Assembly (NCBI RefSeq): GCF_023921225.1
Contig: NZ_CP071527.1
Location: 2,384,501-2,448,500, forward strand
Source: Legionella lytica
GTDB lineage: Bacteria > Pseudomonadota > Gammaproteobacteria > Legionellales > Legionellaceae
Reading direction: 5' to 3'
Length of the DNA: 64,000 nucleotides
Part shown: piece by piece, positions 14,842-24,010 of the stretch
Layout of the letters: the number at the start of each line of letters is the position of its first letter
How positions within the stretch are numbered: the stretch's first letter is position 1
The notes under the pieces: model-generated
The model's database searches: none
Told to the model about the DNA's origin: nothing
The model's input: the letters and a program-made list of their open reading frames with translations, nothing else
Translations under genes and position numbers: made by a program

Positions 14842-16245
14842 ATGAACAACTGGTCTTCGGAAAAAATTTCTGTACTTGCTCTAGTCCTATTGATAACTGG
14901 TGCTATTGATAGCATTAGAAATTTACCCGGCACGGCATTGTTCGGCTCGTCGTTGATTTTCTTTTTTATCTTTTCAGCTATTGTTTTTTTGATCCCCGTC
15001 GCCATGGTTGCAGCCGAATTAGCCTCAACTTGGTCTGAAGAGGAAGGTGGTATTTACAGTTGGGTAAATCATGCCTATGGTGAGAATGTGGCCTTTTTTA
15101 CGATCTGGCTGCAATGGATAAATACCTTGGTATGGTATCCCACTATTCTTTCGTTTATTGCCGGCGCATTAGCTTATTTAGTCAATCCAGAGCTCGCACA
15201 AAATAAATACTATTTGATTGCGGTAATTCTCACTATCTTCTGGTCTTTAACCTTTGTAGGCTTATCAGGGCTACGTGCTTCAGCTCATTTTGCCGGAATC
15301 TGTGCCATTTTAGGTATGATTATCCCTATGGGTTTTATTATTTTGCTGGCAATTATCTGGGTTATTAAAGGGAATCCTATTGCTATTGACTTTAGTCTTC
15401 CTCATTTATTACCTCAATGGAAAGACAGCCAATCCTGGGTATCACTTACGGCAATTATGACTTCGTTTTTAGGTATGGAGTTGGCTGCGGTGCATGTGCG
15501 TAACGTGAAAGATCCGCAAAAGAACTTCCCCCGAGCGCTCTTCTTTTCAGGCTTACTTATCTTATCTACGATGATTTTAGGTTCTCTCGCGATTGCGTTC
15601 GTGTTACCGAAAGAGAAAATTAGTCTTGTGGATGGGGTCATGCAAGCCTTCAGTAATTTTTTTCATGCCTATCATTTGACTTGGCTGATGCCTATTTTGA
15701 TTTTTCTTTTACTCCTAGGAAGTTTGGGGAGCATGATTAATTGGATTATCTCCCCTGCCAAAGGCTTGCTCATGGCAGCAAACCATAATTTCCTACCGAA
15801 GCCCTTATGCAAATTAAATAAGCATGGTGTTGCTTCCCGCATTTTAATCGCACAAGCAGTATTGGTAACGGTATTATGCAGCGGCTTTCTTTTATTCCCT
15901 AGTGTGAATGCGATTTATTGGTTGTTTACCGACTTAAGTACTGAGCTGTACATTATGATGTATGTACTGATGTTTATTGCTGCATGGAGGCTAAAAGCAA
16001 AATTTGCTCATGTACAAAGACCCTTTGCAATACCTGGGGGCAAACCAGGTTACTATCTTACCTGCATTTTAGGTCTATGTGGTTGTATTATGACCTTAAT
16101 TGTGGGCTTCATACCCCCCGTTGAATTCATGAACTTTGGTAGCGCCTCTCATTTCCGTTTAGTTTTCTCCATAGGTATTTTTGTAATGATTTTACCTGCA
16201 GTGCTACTTTACTGGCGCAAACGTCGTCAAGAAGCAAGTTTATAG
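14842..16245 (+). CDS. APC-superfamily amino acid permease (glutamate/GABA antiporter-like)
   Basis: A 467-aa integral membrane transporter with about 12 hydrophobic helices. The N-terminus (ALVLLITGAIDSIRNLPGTA) has the unwound TM1 G-containing segment of the APC fold, and helix 2-3 carries AELASTWSEEEGGIYSW, a sequence typical of GadC-like antiporters and related amino acid carriers. It ends with a short basic tail (WRKRRQEA). Substrate is not readable; glutamate, GABA or another amino acid are all possible, and amino acids are the main carbon source for Legionella. It is transcribed alone, divergent from the subtilase. Confidence 0.88.
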   Translation: MNNWSSEKISVLALVLLITGAIDSIRNLPGTALFGSSLIFFFIFSAIVFLIPVAMVAAELASTWSEEEGGIYSWVNHAYGENVAFFTIWLQWINTLVWYPTILSFIAGALAYLVNPELAQNKYYLIAVILTIFWSLTFVGLSGLRASAHFAGICAILGMIIPMGFIILLAIIWVIKGNPIAIDFSLPHLLPQWKDSQSWVSLTAIMTSFLGMELAAVHVRNVKDPQKNFPRALFFSGLLILSTMILGSLAIAFVLPKEKISLVDGVMQAFSNFFHAYHLTWLMPILIFLLLLGSLGSMINWIISPAKGLLMAANHNFLPKPLCKLNKHGVASRILIAQAVLVTVLCSGFLLFPSVNAIYWLFTDLSTELYIMMYVLMFIAAWRLKAKFAHVQRPFAIPGGKPGYYLTCILGLCGCIMTLIVGFIPPVEFMNFGSASHFRLVFSIGIFVMILPAVLLYWRKRRQEASL

Positions 16246-16254
16246 CATTACGTA

Positions 16255-16282
16255 ACCCGTATTCGCACAGTCCAATACGGGT
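16255..16282 (+). repeat. palindrome after the permease gene
   Basis: Nine-base arms ACCCGTATT / AATACGGGT with a ten-base loop, starting ten bases beyond the permease stop. The same ACCCGTATT/AATACGGG words form the larger element at 53789-53867. It may double as a transcription stop. Confidence 0.55.
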
Positions 16283-16312
16283 ATTCGTGCCACACCATTC
16301 GGAGAGAATATC

Positions 16313-17182
16313 ATGCCATCAAAAAAGCTGGATTTATTGTGCAAACAAATTGAAAATCAAGACACCGATGATTTTGGTAAATTTTACATGTACGCAAGTT
16401 TATTAAAATCAGTTGCAGTACGAAATACTACCTTTACAAGTGGACTGCCAAAATGTAATAACGGCGTAGTATTTTGGAAAAAAAACAGTTTAGTGCTTGG
16501 AGAATTACCTAAAGATTTCCCAGAAGAAGTCGCAGCTTATGCTCGTGAATTCATTAACACTGAGCCCAACGTATCAAATCTTTTTTATAACATTGCCATG
16601 ACGTACATTCGCAAAGGCAACATTGCTGATTTAATCTATGTCATTGATAAAATGCTGACGCATCTTCTAGCAATAAATAGCACACAAACTCACAACCAAG
16701 AAATTTCTAACCATATTGATTTTATGAAAAAAAAGCCAGAGATTGTCAAATTTATTGAGCAAATTTCTGCGTGCAATCAGCAACTGCTTTCTACCGTAGA
16801 TAGTACCTGTAATACGGCTTTATTTACTGGGTCCTTTTTTTTATTGAGCTTTATATTTTCCTTAGCACCATCATTAATTGTTCTAGGACTCATGGCTTGG
16901 AGCGGCTACAATGCGTACTCTTATGCTATTCAAGCTTATGAACAAGGAATAGAAACAGGGAAAAAAATTAGCCTGCTAGGCGAAGAATTAGCAAGCCTTC
17001 CTCAAAAGACTAGCCTGTTGAATAACAAAAACCATAATAGCTTTTTCACTGCGATCATTACTCCCTTACCCCACGCAGCCATTACAGCAGGAGAACAGCT
17101 AGTTCCTAATAAGTCATGGTTAGATACTGCATCAAAATGGCATGAGCAACTAGATACCACCTGTAGATTGATCGTAAAATAA
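16313..17182 (+). CDS. hypothetical protein with a membrane hairpin, Legionella-type
   Basis: A 289-aa protein I do not recognise. The N-terminal 160 residues are soluble and helical. A hydrophobic stretch at about 172-205 (GSFFLLSFIFSLAPSLIVLG and following) probably makes two close membrane passes, followed by a soluble tail of about 80 residues. There is no signal peptide. GGAGAG lies upstream of the ATG. This soluble-hairpin-soluble layout is common among Legionella proteins of unknown function, some of which are translocated effectors; that role is unproven here. Confidence 0.6.
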   Translation: MPSKKLDLLCKQIENQDTDDFGKFYMYASLLKSVAVRNTTFTSGLPKCNNGVVFWKKNSLVLGELPKDFPEEVAAYAREFINTEPNVSNLFYNIAMTYIRKGNIADLIYVIDKMLTHLLAINSTQTHNQEISNHIDFMKKKPEIVKFIEQISACNQQLLSTVDSTCNTALFTGSFFLLSFIFSLAPSLIVLGLMAWSGYNAYSYAIQAYEQGIETGKKISLLGEELASLPQKTSLLNNKNHNSFFTAIITPLPHAAITAGEQLVPNKSWLDTASKWHEQLDTTCRLIVK

Positions 17183-17192
17183 GCAGAGATAG

Positions 17193-17391
17193 CCTGGTTA
17201 CTTGCCTCTGTATCTTATTCATATTTCTGCGGGCACTCCGCAGTCTGCCATTAAGTTAAAGATTATATTTATAAATTGTAGGTTGGTGCCCATGGCCAAC
17301 CTACAAGCCGTCTCTAGGGACGAAATATCAAAATATAGAGCCTGGCTATGTCGTAAGAAATGTGTATAAGATACAGTTGCTTGCCACCAGG
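17193..17391. repeat. nested inverted-repeat element (MITE-like), second copy of the architecture
   Basis: Outer arms: 17208-17228 (CTGTATCTTAT plus CATATTTCT-like) and 17356-17376 are inverted copies matching at about 18 of 21 positions, flanked further out by CCTGG (17193) and CCAGG (17387). Inner palindrome: TGTAGGTTGG at 17277-17286 and CCAACCTACA at 17296-17305, perfect ten-base arms. It occupies nearly the whole gap between two convergent genes and has no ORF of its own. Confidence 0.6.
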
Positions 17392-17432
17392 TAACACCGA
17401 ACTAATATTCGCCATTGTTGAGGTGAATGGAT

Positions 17433-17612
17433 TTATAACTTATCTTTTTCTTCCAAAGGAATCACTCGAGCTTCATGCTCTAGCATAACCGGAATATCAC
17501 CATGAATCGGGAATGCTAAACGATCAAATTTACAAATTAATTCATTTTTTTTATGAATAAGTTTACCTTTGCATAAAGGACAAACCAAAATTTCCAATAA
17601 TTTTTTATCCAC
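17433..17612 (-). CDS. Trm112/YcaR-family zinc-ribbon protein
   Basis: A 59-aa protein. The conserved start ([18 protein letters not shown]), the [13 protein letters not shown] core and the [12 protein letters not shown] tail match the bacterial Trm112-like (YcaR/UPF0434) family of about 60 residues. Cys in CPLC, plus the single Cys of LICK, recall a partial zinc ribbon. In eukaryotes and archaea Trm112 activates methyltransferases; the bacterial role is less clear. I choose the GTG at 17612 because AAGGAG sits six bases upstream and the protein then starts just as the family does; a GTG at 17627 would overlap that site. It follows tsaB by few bases on the same strand. Confidence 0.9.
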   Translation of the reverse strand: MDKKLLEILVCPLCKGKLIHKKNELICKFDRLAFPIHGDIPVMLEHEARVIPLEEKDKL

Positions 17613-17631
17613 CAAGATCTCCTTCACTCAA

Positions 17632-18297
17632 TTAAGAGTTTTTATCGTATGTTACTTGATTGCGAACGTATACTGGCTGTGCATCAGCAACAGCAATGGC
17701 GGGGAGATTTTTAGCCCTTGCCAATTCAATCATCGTTGCCGCATTTGGATATACGGTTAATCTGTTACTAACTTGTGCCTTTAAAGCCTCAGGAAAATCA
17801 GCCCAATACTCATCAATACCTACACCAGCAAGCACAATGGGTTGCTGAATAGGAACGGCAATTTCAGTAACTGCACTCACTCGCTCTTCTGCAACATATT
17901 GTGCTTGCGGGAAATAAGCCCAATACATTTCGTGCATGCGCGCATCTAAGGCTGCCAATACAGCAGAATCTGCTTGTTCAGCCTGTTGGCGTGCACCCCA
18001 AGCAATAGTAGCCAGGCTGCTTACCGGAATTAACCCTAAATCATGAGCATAAGCCAAGCCTTTTGCAATGCTGCAGGCGATACGTAAACCAGTAAAACTC
18101 CCAGGCCCACAACCAAAAATAATACCATCTAGCTGCGTCATGGAGATACTTGCCTTTGCCAATAACTCATCAATCATGGGCAGCAAAAATTGCGCATGAG
18201 TTCGTTGGGCCCCCTGCTCTTGATGTAAGAGCTCATCGCCAAACGATACCGCGACACTTGCTTGCTCTGTTGATGTATCAATCGCTAACAGTTTCAT
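17632..18297 (-). CDS. tsaB: tRNA threonylcarbamoyladenosine biosynthesis protein TsaB
   Basis: A 221-aa ASKHA-fold protein of the TsaB (YeaZ) family, which forms the TsaBDE complex with TsaD and TsaE to make t6A37 in ANN-decoding tRNAs. The N-terminus LAIDTSTEQASVAV is the family signature, and GIIFGCGPGSFTGLRIACSI is the highly conserved GPGSFTGLR segment. The ATG lies inside the 3' end of yoaA (20-base overlap), and trm112-like follows within about 20 bases, so these genes are very likely one operon. tsaD is not in the window. Confidence 0.96.
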   Translation of the reverse strand: MKLLAIDTSTEQASVAVSFGDELLHQEQGAQRTHAQFLLPMIDELLAKASISMTQLDGIIFGCGPGSFTGLRIACSIAKGLAYAHDLGLIPVSSLATIAWGARQQAEQADSAVLAALDARMHEMYWAYFPQAQYVAEERVSAVTEIAVPIQQPIVLAGVGIDEYWADFPEALKAQVSNRLTVYPNAATMIELARAKNLPAIAVADAQPVYVRNQVTYDKNS

Positions 18298-20152
18298 AAT
18301 CCAATGCCAACTCTCTAATAAATTTTAAAACCTTTTGTTCATCACGTGTTTTGGGAAGTTTCGGCAAACTGGATAAAATACGTCGTCCATATTCTCTACC
18401 AGTAAGGCGCGGGTCAGCAATAACCAAAATACCTTTATCCGTATTATCCCGAATTAAACGCCCGACTCCTTGCTTCAATGCGATTACTGCATTGGGTAAA
18501 GATAATTCATCAAATCCAGAAACGCCTTTTTCTTTTAAATAAGCCATTCTCCCACGCGTAACAGGATCAACTGGGCTGGAAAAAGGTAATTTATCAATGA
18601 TAACACAAGAAAGTGCTTCCCCCTTAACATCAACTCCTTCCCAAAAGGTTGCCGTACCTAATAAAACAGCATTTCCTAATTGTCGAAAACGTTCTAGCAA
18701 AATAGGCTTTGCTTCTGTTCCTTGAATTAAGATCGGGTAGTTTATGATACCGTCCATCATTTGAGCAACCTGTTTTAGCGCCTTGTGACTGGTAAATAAA
18801 AAGAAGCAACGTCCTCCTAGCTCCTCAATAATGGGTACTACTCGTTTAAACAATAAATCATAATAATTTGGATTTTTAGGATCAGGCAATCCGCGAGGCA
18901 AATAAAGTAAAGCCTGCTCCTGATAATCAAAAGGACTAGGCAAAAGTAAGGTTTTTGCCTCATCTAATCCCAAGGGATTACAAAAACAGTCAAAAGAATC
19001 TGCCATGGTTAAGGTAGCAGACGTAAAAACATAGGTGCAGGATTGTCTTTTGAGTAATTGGCTAAAAGGTTCCGCAACGGTATAAGGCGTTGCATGAAAT
19101 ACTAAAGTATGTTTAAAACGCTCTAACCAACGAATTTTGTCATTTTGTGTTTGAGTAAACAGTTGCAATATGGCACCAAACTCTTCCAAACGCTCTTTGC
19201 AACGAATTAAGCCAGGCTTTTCCGCAATTGCTTCTGCATCAAAGCACTCCAACAATTCGCTTTGTAAACTCAGCCAATTATCCCAAATCCCCATAAAAGC
19301 TTTATTGCGTTTGAGTTCTTCCCAACTACTACGCTCATCAAAAGCAGAGACATACGTCACTAATTCATCCATCAGCTTGTCTGCTTTAAAACTTAGTGCT
19401 TTTAAGGGTTGGTTGGCCAAATCAATAGCCGGCCACTCGCGAATCACATCATCAACTAAGTCGCGAAATTGGCGCGTGCCAATGCGATCGCCATTAAAAT
19501 GGGTGGCAATTTCTGCTAATTGATGAGCCTCATCAAAAATGACTACATCAACACCAGGTAATAACTCCCCAAAACCTTCATCTTTCAAACGCGAATCAGC
19601 AAAAAACAGATGATGATTAATTACCACCACATCAGCAGTTAAGGCTCGTTTACGCGCTTTTACCAAAAAACAGTCTTCGTAATTAGGGCATTCCGCACCT
19701 AAGCAATTATCCACAGTTGAAGTGACATAAGGCCATACTGGAGAATCTTCGCTTAATTCAGGTAATTCTGAGCGATCTCCTAATGTCATTTGCGATAATT
19801 TGCTCCGCACATGAGCCACCTCATGTGCACATTGTGGGCTTTGAAATTGCCCCTCTTCAGCATGTAACTCAACACGATGCTGACAAATATAATTTGCTCT
19901 GCCCTTTAAATTTTGGATGCGCGTGGAAAGGCCTAAAGCCCGAACTAAGGTAGGCAAATCTTTTTGATAAAGCTGATCTTGTAAGGTTTTAGTTGCGGTT
20001 GAAATGAGTGCTTTTTTACCGCTAAGCAGACAAGGCAATAAATAGGCAAAGGTTTTCCCAGTCCCAGTTCCGGCCTCAGCAACTAAAATCGATTTGTCCT
20101 CAATCGCCAGGGCAATAGCCTCTGCCAAATCGGACTGAGGGGCTCTGGCCAT
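18278..20152 (-). CDS. yoaA: ATP-dependent DNA helicase YoaA (DinG/XPD family)
   Basis: An SF2 helicase of the iron-sulfur XPD/DinG group, 624 aa from the first ATG. Motifs: Walker A EAGTGTGKTFAY near residues 25-36; four Cys for an Fe-S cluster (C in YICQHR, and CLGAECPNYEDC); DEAH in FDEAHQLAE; motif VI QGVGRLIRD near the end. YoaA helps resolve blocked replication forks. Homologues begin with a G-x-L-x-x-AIPGF-x-x-R-x-PQ stretch; here in-frame codons upstream of the ATG encode EKGRLSTAIPGF directly before MARAPQ, yet no ATG, GTG or TTG occurs in that frame back to a TAA at about 20260. The real start is therefore unsettled: a rare codon such as ATC or ATA, or a one-base error. Confidence 0.93.
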   Translation of the reverse strand: MARAPQSDLAEAIALAIEDKSILVAEAGTGTGKTFAYLLPCLLSGKKALISTATKTLQDQLYQKDLPTLVRALGLSTRIQNLKGRANYICQHRVELHAEEGQFQSPQCAHEVAHVRSKLSQMTLGDRSELPELSEDSPVWPYVTSTVDNCLGAECPNYEDCFLVKARKRALTADVVVINHHLFFADSRLKDEGFGELLPGVDVVIFDEAHQLAEIATHFNGDRIGTRQFRDLVDDVIREWPAIDLANQPLKALSFKADKLMDELVTYVSAFDERSSWEELKRNKAFMGIWDNWLSLQSELLECFDAEAIAEKPGLIRCKERLEEFGAILQLFTQTQNDKIRWLERFKHTLVFHATPYTVAEPFSQLLKRQSCTYVFTSATLTMADSFDCFCNPLGLDEAKTLLLPSPFDYQEQALLYLPRGLPDPKNPNYYDLLFKRVVPIIEELGGRCFFLFTSHKALKQVAQMMDGIINYPILIQGTEAKPILLERFRQLGNAVLLGTATFWEGVDVKGEALSCVIIDKLPFSSPVDPVTRGRMAYLKEKGVSGFDELSLPNAVIALKQGVGRLIRDNTDKGILVIADPRLTGREYGRRILSSLPKLPKTRDEQKVLKFIRELALDYETVSD

Positions 20153-20232
20153 AAATCCTGGGATGGCTGTTGAAAGCCGGCCTTTTTCACTGAGACTGTG
20201 CCGGCATGATTCGCTAAGAGAAGTGATTTCAG

Positions 20233-20559
20233 CTACTCTTCTTGTAAATATTGCAGTTTATCAGTTACCCCTTCCCAATCTTTAGCATCTTCTGGGGCAT
20301 CTTTTTTGGCCGTAATATTTGGCCACTTTTGTGCAAGTCTGGCATTCAATTCTTTAAACGGCTGTTGCTCATCGGTTAAATCGTCTTCAGAAACAATAGC
20401 ATTCACAGGGCACTCTGGCTCGCACAATGCGCAATCAATGCATTCATCGGGATGGATCACTAAAAAGTTAGGCCCTTCATAAAAACAATCCACAGGACAG
20501 ACTTCAACACAGTCTGTGTACTTACAACGAATGCAACTTTCAGTTACGACAAAAGTCAT
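20233..20559 (-). CDS. fdxA: 7Fe ferredoxin FdxA
   Basis: A 108-aa ferredoxin of the Azotobacter FdI/FdxA type. It has a [3Fe-4S] ligand set ([17 protein letters not shown]) followed by the [4Fe-4S] set ([13 protein letters not shown]) and the typical long C-terminal extension ending in acidic residues. It transfers electrons in the cytosol; the partner is unknown. The ATG at 20559 gives the canonical [12 protein letters not shown] start with AAAGG upstream; an upstream in-frame TTG adds five non-conserved residues. The stop lies 80 bases before the first ATG of yoaA on the same strand. Confidence 0.96.
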   Translation of the reverse strand: MTFVVTESCIRCKYTDCVEVCPVDCFYEGPNFLVIHPDECIDCALCEPECPVNAIVSEDDLTDEQQPFKELNARLAQKWPNITAKKDAPEDAKDWEGVTDKLQYLQEE

Positions 20560-20799
20560 GCTCAACCTTTTCAAATGGGAATAAAGAATAAATGTTATTA
20601 AAGCACAAAACCAGGTACTGGTGGTAGTAATTCTCTATTGCTAAGACCAGATTTAATCAGGTGCGCTCTGTAATTTTAAATTGAAAAATAATCACTGTGC
20701 TCTTGAATAAGACATCTACCTGTGTTAAATTTAATCAATTTTATTTTTAAGGTTCAATTAGGACCCTTTTATACCTTATCGCTTTTTGTTGGAGCACCA

Positions 20800-23775
20800 A
20801 TGAGTCAGTTAAACAATCTATTTGATCAAACAAGTCATCCGGAAATTCAAAAACTTATAGAAAAGTTTAATGAGACTCCAAATGAAAATTATCTCGAGCG
20901 CTATTTTTACCTGCAAAAACTTAATTTTTTGCTGAAGCATACTCGAGCCGATGAAAACTTAACTCGTTGGATAAATGCCAGTTCAGATGAAGAAGGAAGT
21001 TGGCAAGCGCTGTTAGTGTCTTTGGACATTAATCCTCTCGCTGTGCCCCTGTTACAAGCGACTCAATTTGCTGATGTAGTGGCAAACAGTGTAGGGCACC
21101 GTCCCGCTCCCCGTACCGAAGAGAATGCCCAGAGATTAACAGACTCACTCAATCAATTATTAAAACAAAACTTACCTTTTGAACGTTGCCAAGCACAGTT
21201 CGTTGAATTAAATTATCGTATAAGCCAGATATTTGCAAAGCTCCCCCCTTATCCTCAAATTGGACGAGGGCTGTTAAAAGCATGTATTGAGCAATTTAAT
21301 GCACTTCCGCAAGATGATCATATCCAACGTATATTTCAGTTACAACGAATTCAATATCACTTGAACAAAGTCCCTTTAAATCAAAGTTTATTTAATTGGC
21401 GTAATGGCCATCCTGACCATACTGGGTCTTGGGAATCACTTTTAAATACTTATGGCATTGATCCCGATGGATCCTTTTTCTTAAAAAGCGCTCAGTTTGC
21501 CAAAGCGATAAAAAGCAGAATGAGATCTTACCCTCCCCTACCCAAAGATGCGGCATATAACGACATCTACAAGCTAATGCAACAACGTGATGAGCTCCTT
21601 GAAAAAAGCGTTCTTGACGCAAAAGATAGAACTTTATACATCGCTCTTTGTTGCCGCATTGATTACTTAATGGAAAATCAATCCAAAAATAAAGCAACCA
21701 AAGAGAGACACCTTGAAGATTTAGCTAAAGCCAAAGATAAACTTTCGGCAATTAAAGGCCATAACAAAGAAGTGAGTGAACGATATCAAACAGCTGTTTT
21801 AGGTGATCACCAAGCAAACAATTTTAATTTCACGTTAGATATCAAGGTGTTTGAAGAGGAATTCGCAAAAGAAGAATCTAAAAAAGAAGCGTCTAAGCGA
21901 TTTATTCTCCGTATCGAAGATCGCCCACAATTAGGTATTGAACAGAAATTACATTCTTACCAAGTAACTGATTATTTTGCAGATGATGTTGCATTTTCGA
22001 TGATCCAATTCAAAGATGGAGAAGGTGATGTCTGCTATAAACCTTTAGTTTTAAGCCAATTTGCCAATGAAGGCGATTTACGTAGTGTGGCAAAACGGTT
22101 AAGAAATAAAAATACGGCGTTCATTCTCAGCACTGCAGCTCACTTTTTCCAAAGAATAAATGACTTTTGCCTCAAACTAAAAGAGGCAGATGTGTACCAT
22201 CCGGATATTAAATTAAGTAACTTTCTGGCTCATAACAAACGATTAATTGTTGCGGATAGAAAAACCTTTGTTAGTGGAAAGTCTCAACTTGCATCAAATT
22301 TACGCTCTACACCTCAATATGCACCCCAAGAATATTCTGACTGCCTCAATGAAGATCAAGATGGGTATGTACCTAAAGCCTACAAAACTCGATTTGATAT
22401 GGAACAATTTATGGCATACCAGGTAGGTATGGCTTTAAAAGAGTTCTTACTATTAACAAAAATGGATGAGGTACCTGACGATTATTGGAGTCCTGATTGT
22501 GATATAGAGTCTTATTTTAAAGATGGGAACAGTCAAATTAAGAACTATATTTTGTTAATTCGTGAAATGACTCGTCAAGAAGAAGGAAGAAGACTGTCTA
22601 TTAGCCAAATGCAGAAATTATTATTTACCATCAATAAGCAACCGGTTAATTTTTACGAAGATGTCGAACAGGTCTTGCCTTCAGCATCAGTAGGACTTGA
22701 AAAAGAATATAATGAAATCAATGAATTATTAAATAATAAACTAAGTAGTGAAGAATTATTGAAGCAAGCAAATGCTCTCTTTATTCGATTAACCAATCGC
22801 GAACCTCAAGAATGTCGCCTAAATCGATTTGCGGAAAAACTTGCGATTAAATGTTATGAACAATGTTCGAAGACTTATTTTTCTAATATTTCACGCTCTA
22901 TTGAAAAAACATTATTAGACCAGGACTGGCCACATGCAAGCTTCACTCAAAAACTGATTCATTACTTATCTTTCGGATATTTCCGCGTACCCGAGGTAAC
23001 TAAGGTAACAGAAATAAACCTTGCTTTGAATTTTGCAGGACCCGAATTCCAATCTCATTTTGTTCCATTCATATACTTATCTGAAACACATCTGAGACAT
23101 TTGGGAATTAAACAATCTCAACACATGATTGATTTCTTACAAGCAAACATGACGGAAATAAAAACAGCGTTTGCGGAAACTATTTCGGAAAGTATCGGCG
23201 AAGCAGAATTAAACCTGAATGAGCCACCTCAACAACCGTTAGCAATGGCAAGTGCCTCCTTAGAGGAAGACTCCCAGGTAGATATGGATGAGGAATCATT
23301 TGAAGACGAATCGCTTTCAAGTAGTGTTGTTATTAAGAAAACTGTTGGAGATAGCAATTCACAACCATCCTTCGTCATTAATAGCATTGTAGAAACCGAT
23401 GGAGACAAACAATCACCGTCAACTCATCAATCCGAAGAGGACGGTGAGGAGGAAGAAAACTCCGGCAGCGTAGTTTATATTCCAAATCCAAGTTCAGATA
23501 CAAATCCAGAAGCAGAAGCTGATGCAGAAGAGAAACAAATTGAGAGGGCAGCAAAAACAAAGGCAACTTTGCGATTTTTTGCCGCAGTTAAAAAACAACA
23601 ACCAAGCTCTTATCAAGCTCGAAAACAACATAGATTCTTCAATAAAGCGACTCTACGTGGCACGAGTATTGTTTTTAAAGGAGAAGCACTCAATTCATTG
23701 ATGGCGGCTGTTGCTGCACAGGAAATTGAATCCACTACCTCCTCCACTCAAAGCTCACTAGCAGTCGTTTGCTAA
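20800..23775 (+). CDS. large protein with a divergent protein-kinase core, candidate Dot/Icm effector
   Basis: A 991-aa protein from the ATG at 20800 (GGAG five bases upstream), preferred over an earlier in-frame ATG at 20722. The N-terminal 350 residues contain two similar helical segments (LQKLNFLLKHT and LQRIQYHLNKV with following GSWQALL / GSWESLL). About 375-640 looks like a protein kinase: candidate ATP-binding Lys414 in VCYKPL, catalytic loop HPDIKLSNF at 467-475 with Asp469, Lys471 and Asn474, metal Asp486 in VADRKTF in place of DFG, and APQEY at 508-512 in place of APE. The C-terminal 250 residues are acidic and low in complexity. No signal peptide. Legionella encodes several translocated kinases (LegK proteins); whether this is one, or an inactive pseudokinase, is not decided by sequence alone. 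Confidence 0.65.
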   Translation: MSQLNNLFDQTSHPEIQKLIEKFNETPNENYLERYFYLQKLNFLLKHTRADENLTRWINASSDEEGSWQALLVSLDINPLAVPLLQATQFADVVANSVGHRPAPRTEENAQRLTDSLNQLLKQNLPFERCQAQFVELNYRISQIFAKLPPYPQIGRGLLKACIEQFNALPQDDHIQRIFQLQRIQYHLNKVPLNQSLFNWRNGHPDHTGSWESLLNTYGIDPDGSFFLKSAQFAKAIKSRMRSYPPLPKDAAYNDIYKLMQQRDELLEKSVLDAKDRTLYIALCCRIDYLMENQSKNKATKERHLEDLAKAKDKLSAIKGHNKEVSERYQTAVLGDHQANNFNFTLDIKVFEEEFAKEESKKEASKRFILRIEDRPQLGIEQKLHSYQVTDYFADDVAFSMIQFKDGEGDVCYKPLVLSQFANEGDLRSVAKRLRNKNTAFILSTAAHFFQRINDFCLKLKEADVYHPDIKLSNFLAHNKRLIVADRKTFVSGKSQLASNLRSTPQYAPQEYSDCLNEDQDGYVPKAYKTRFDMEQFMAYQVGMALKEFLLLTKMDEVPDDYWSPDCDIESYFKDGNSQIKNYILLIREMTRQEEGRRLSISQMQKLLFTINKQPVNFYEDVEQVLPSASVGLEKEYNEINELLNNKLSSEELLKQANALFIRLTNREPQECRLNRFAEKLAIKCYEQCSKTYFSNISRSIEKTLLDQDWPHASFTQKLIHYLSFGYFRVPEVTKVTEINLALNFAGPEFQSHFVPFIYLSETHLRHLGIKQSQHMIDFLQANMTEIKTAFAETISESIGEAELNLNEPPQQPLAMASASLEEDSQVDMDEESFEDESLSSSVVIKKTVGDSNSQPSFVINSIVETDGDKQSPSTHQSEEDGEEEENSGSVVYIPNPSSDTNPEAEADAEEKQIERAAKTKATLRFFAAVKKQQPSSYQARKQHRFFNKATLRGTSIVFKGEALNSLMAAVAAQEIESTTSSTQSSLAVVC

Positions 23776-23786
23776 AGTACTACAAG

Positions 23787-23816
23787 ATAAGCGCTCAAGG
23801 ACGTGCGCTTATTTTA
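23787..23816 (+). terminator. Rho-independent-like terminator after the kinase-like gene
   Basis: Arms ATAAGCGC (23787-23794) and GCGCTTAT (23805-23812) with a ten-base loop, followed directly by TTTT and an AT-rich stretch, twelve bases after the stop. Confidence 0.7.
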
Positions 23817-24010
23817 ATAAACTCAATAAGTTAGACAAAGAAAAAACAAGTAAGTCTTACAGTTCAGGCCAACAAGTTATATTATACGCGTTTTCCAATT
23901 ATATTTAGCAATGCTTTAAAAATTGTCTATATTATAAGTAAGTTGGTCTTTTCAAAGCTAACCATATCTAAAACAGACAGTTTAAAGTATATTGAATAAA
24001 TGGAGTTATT

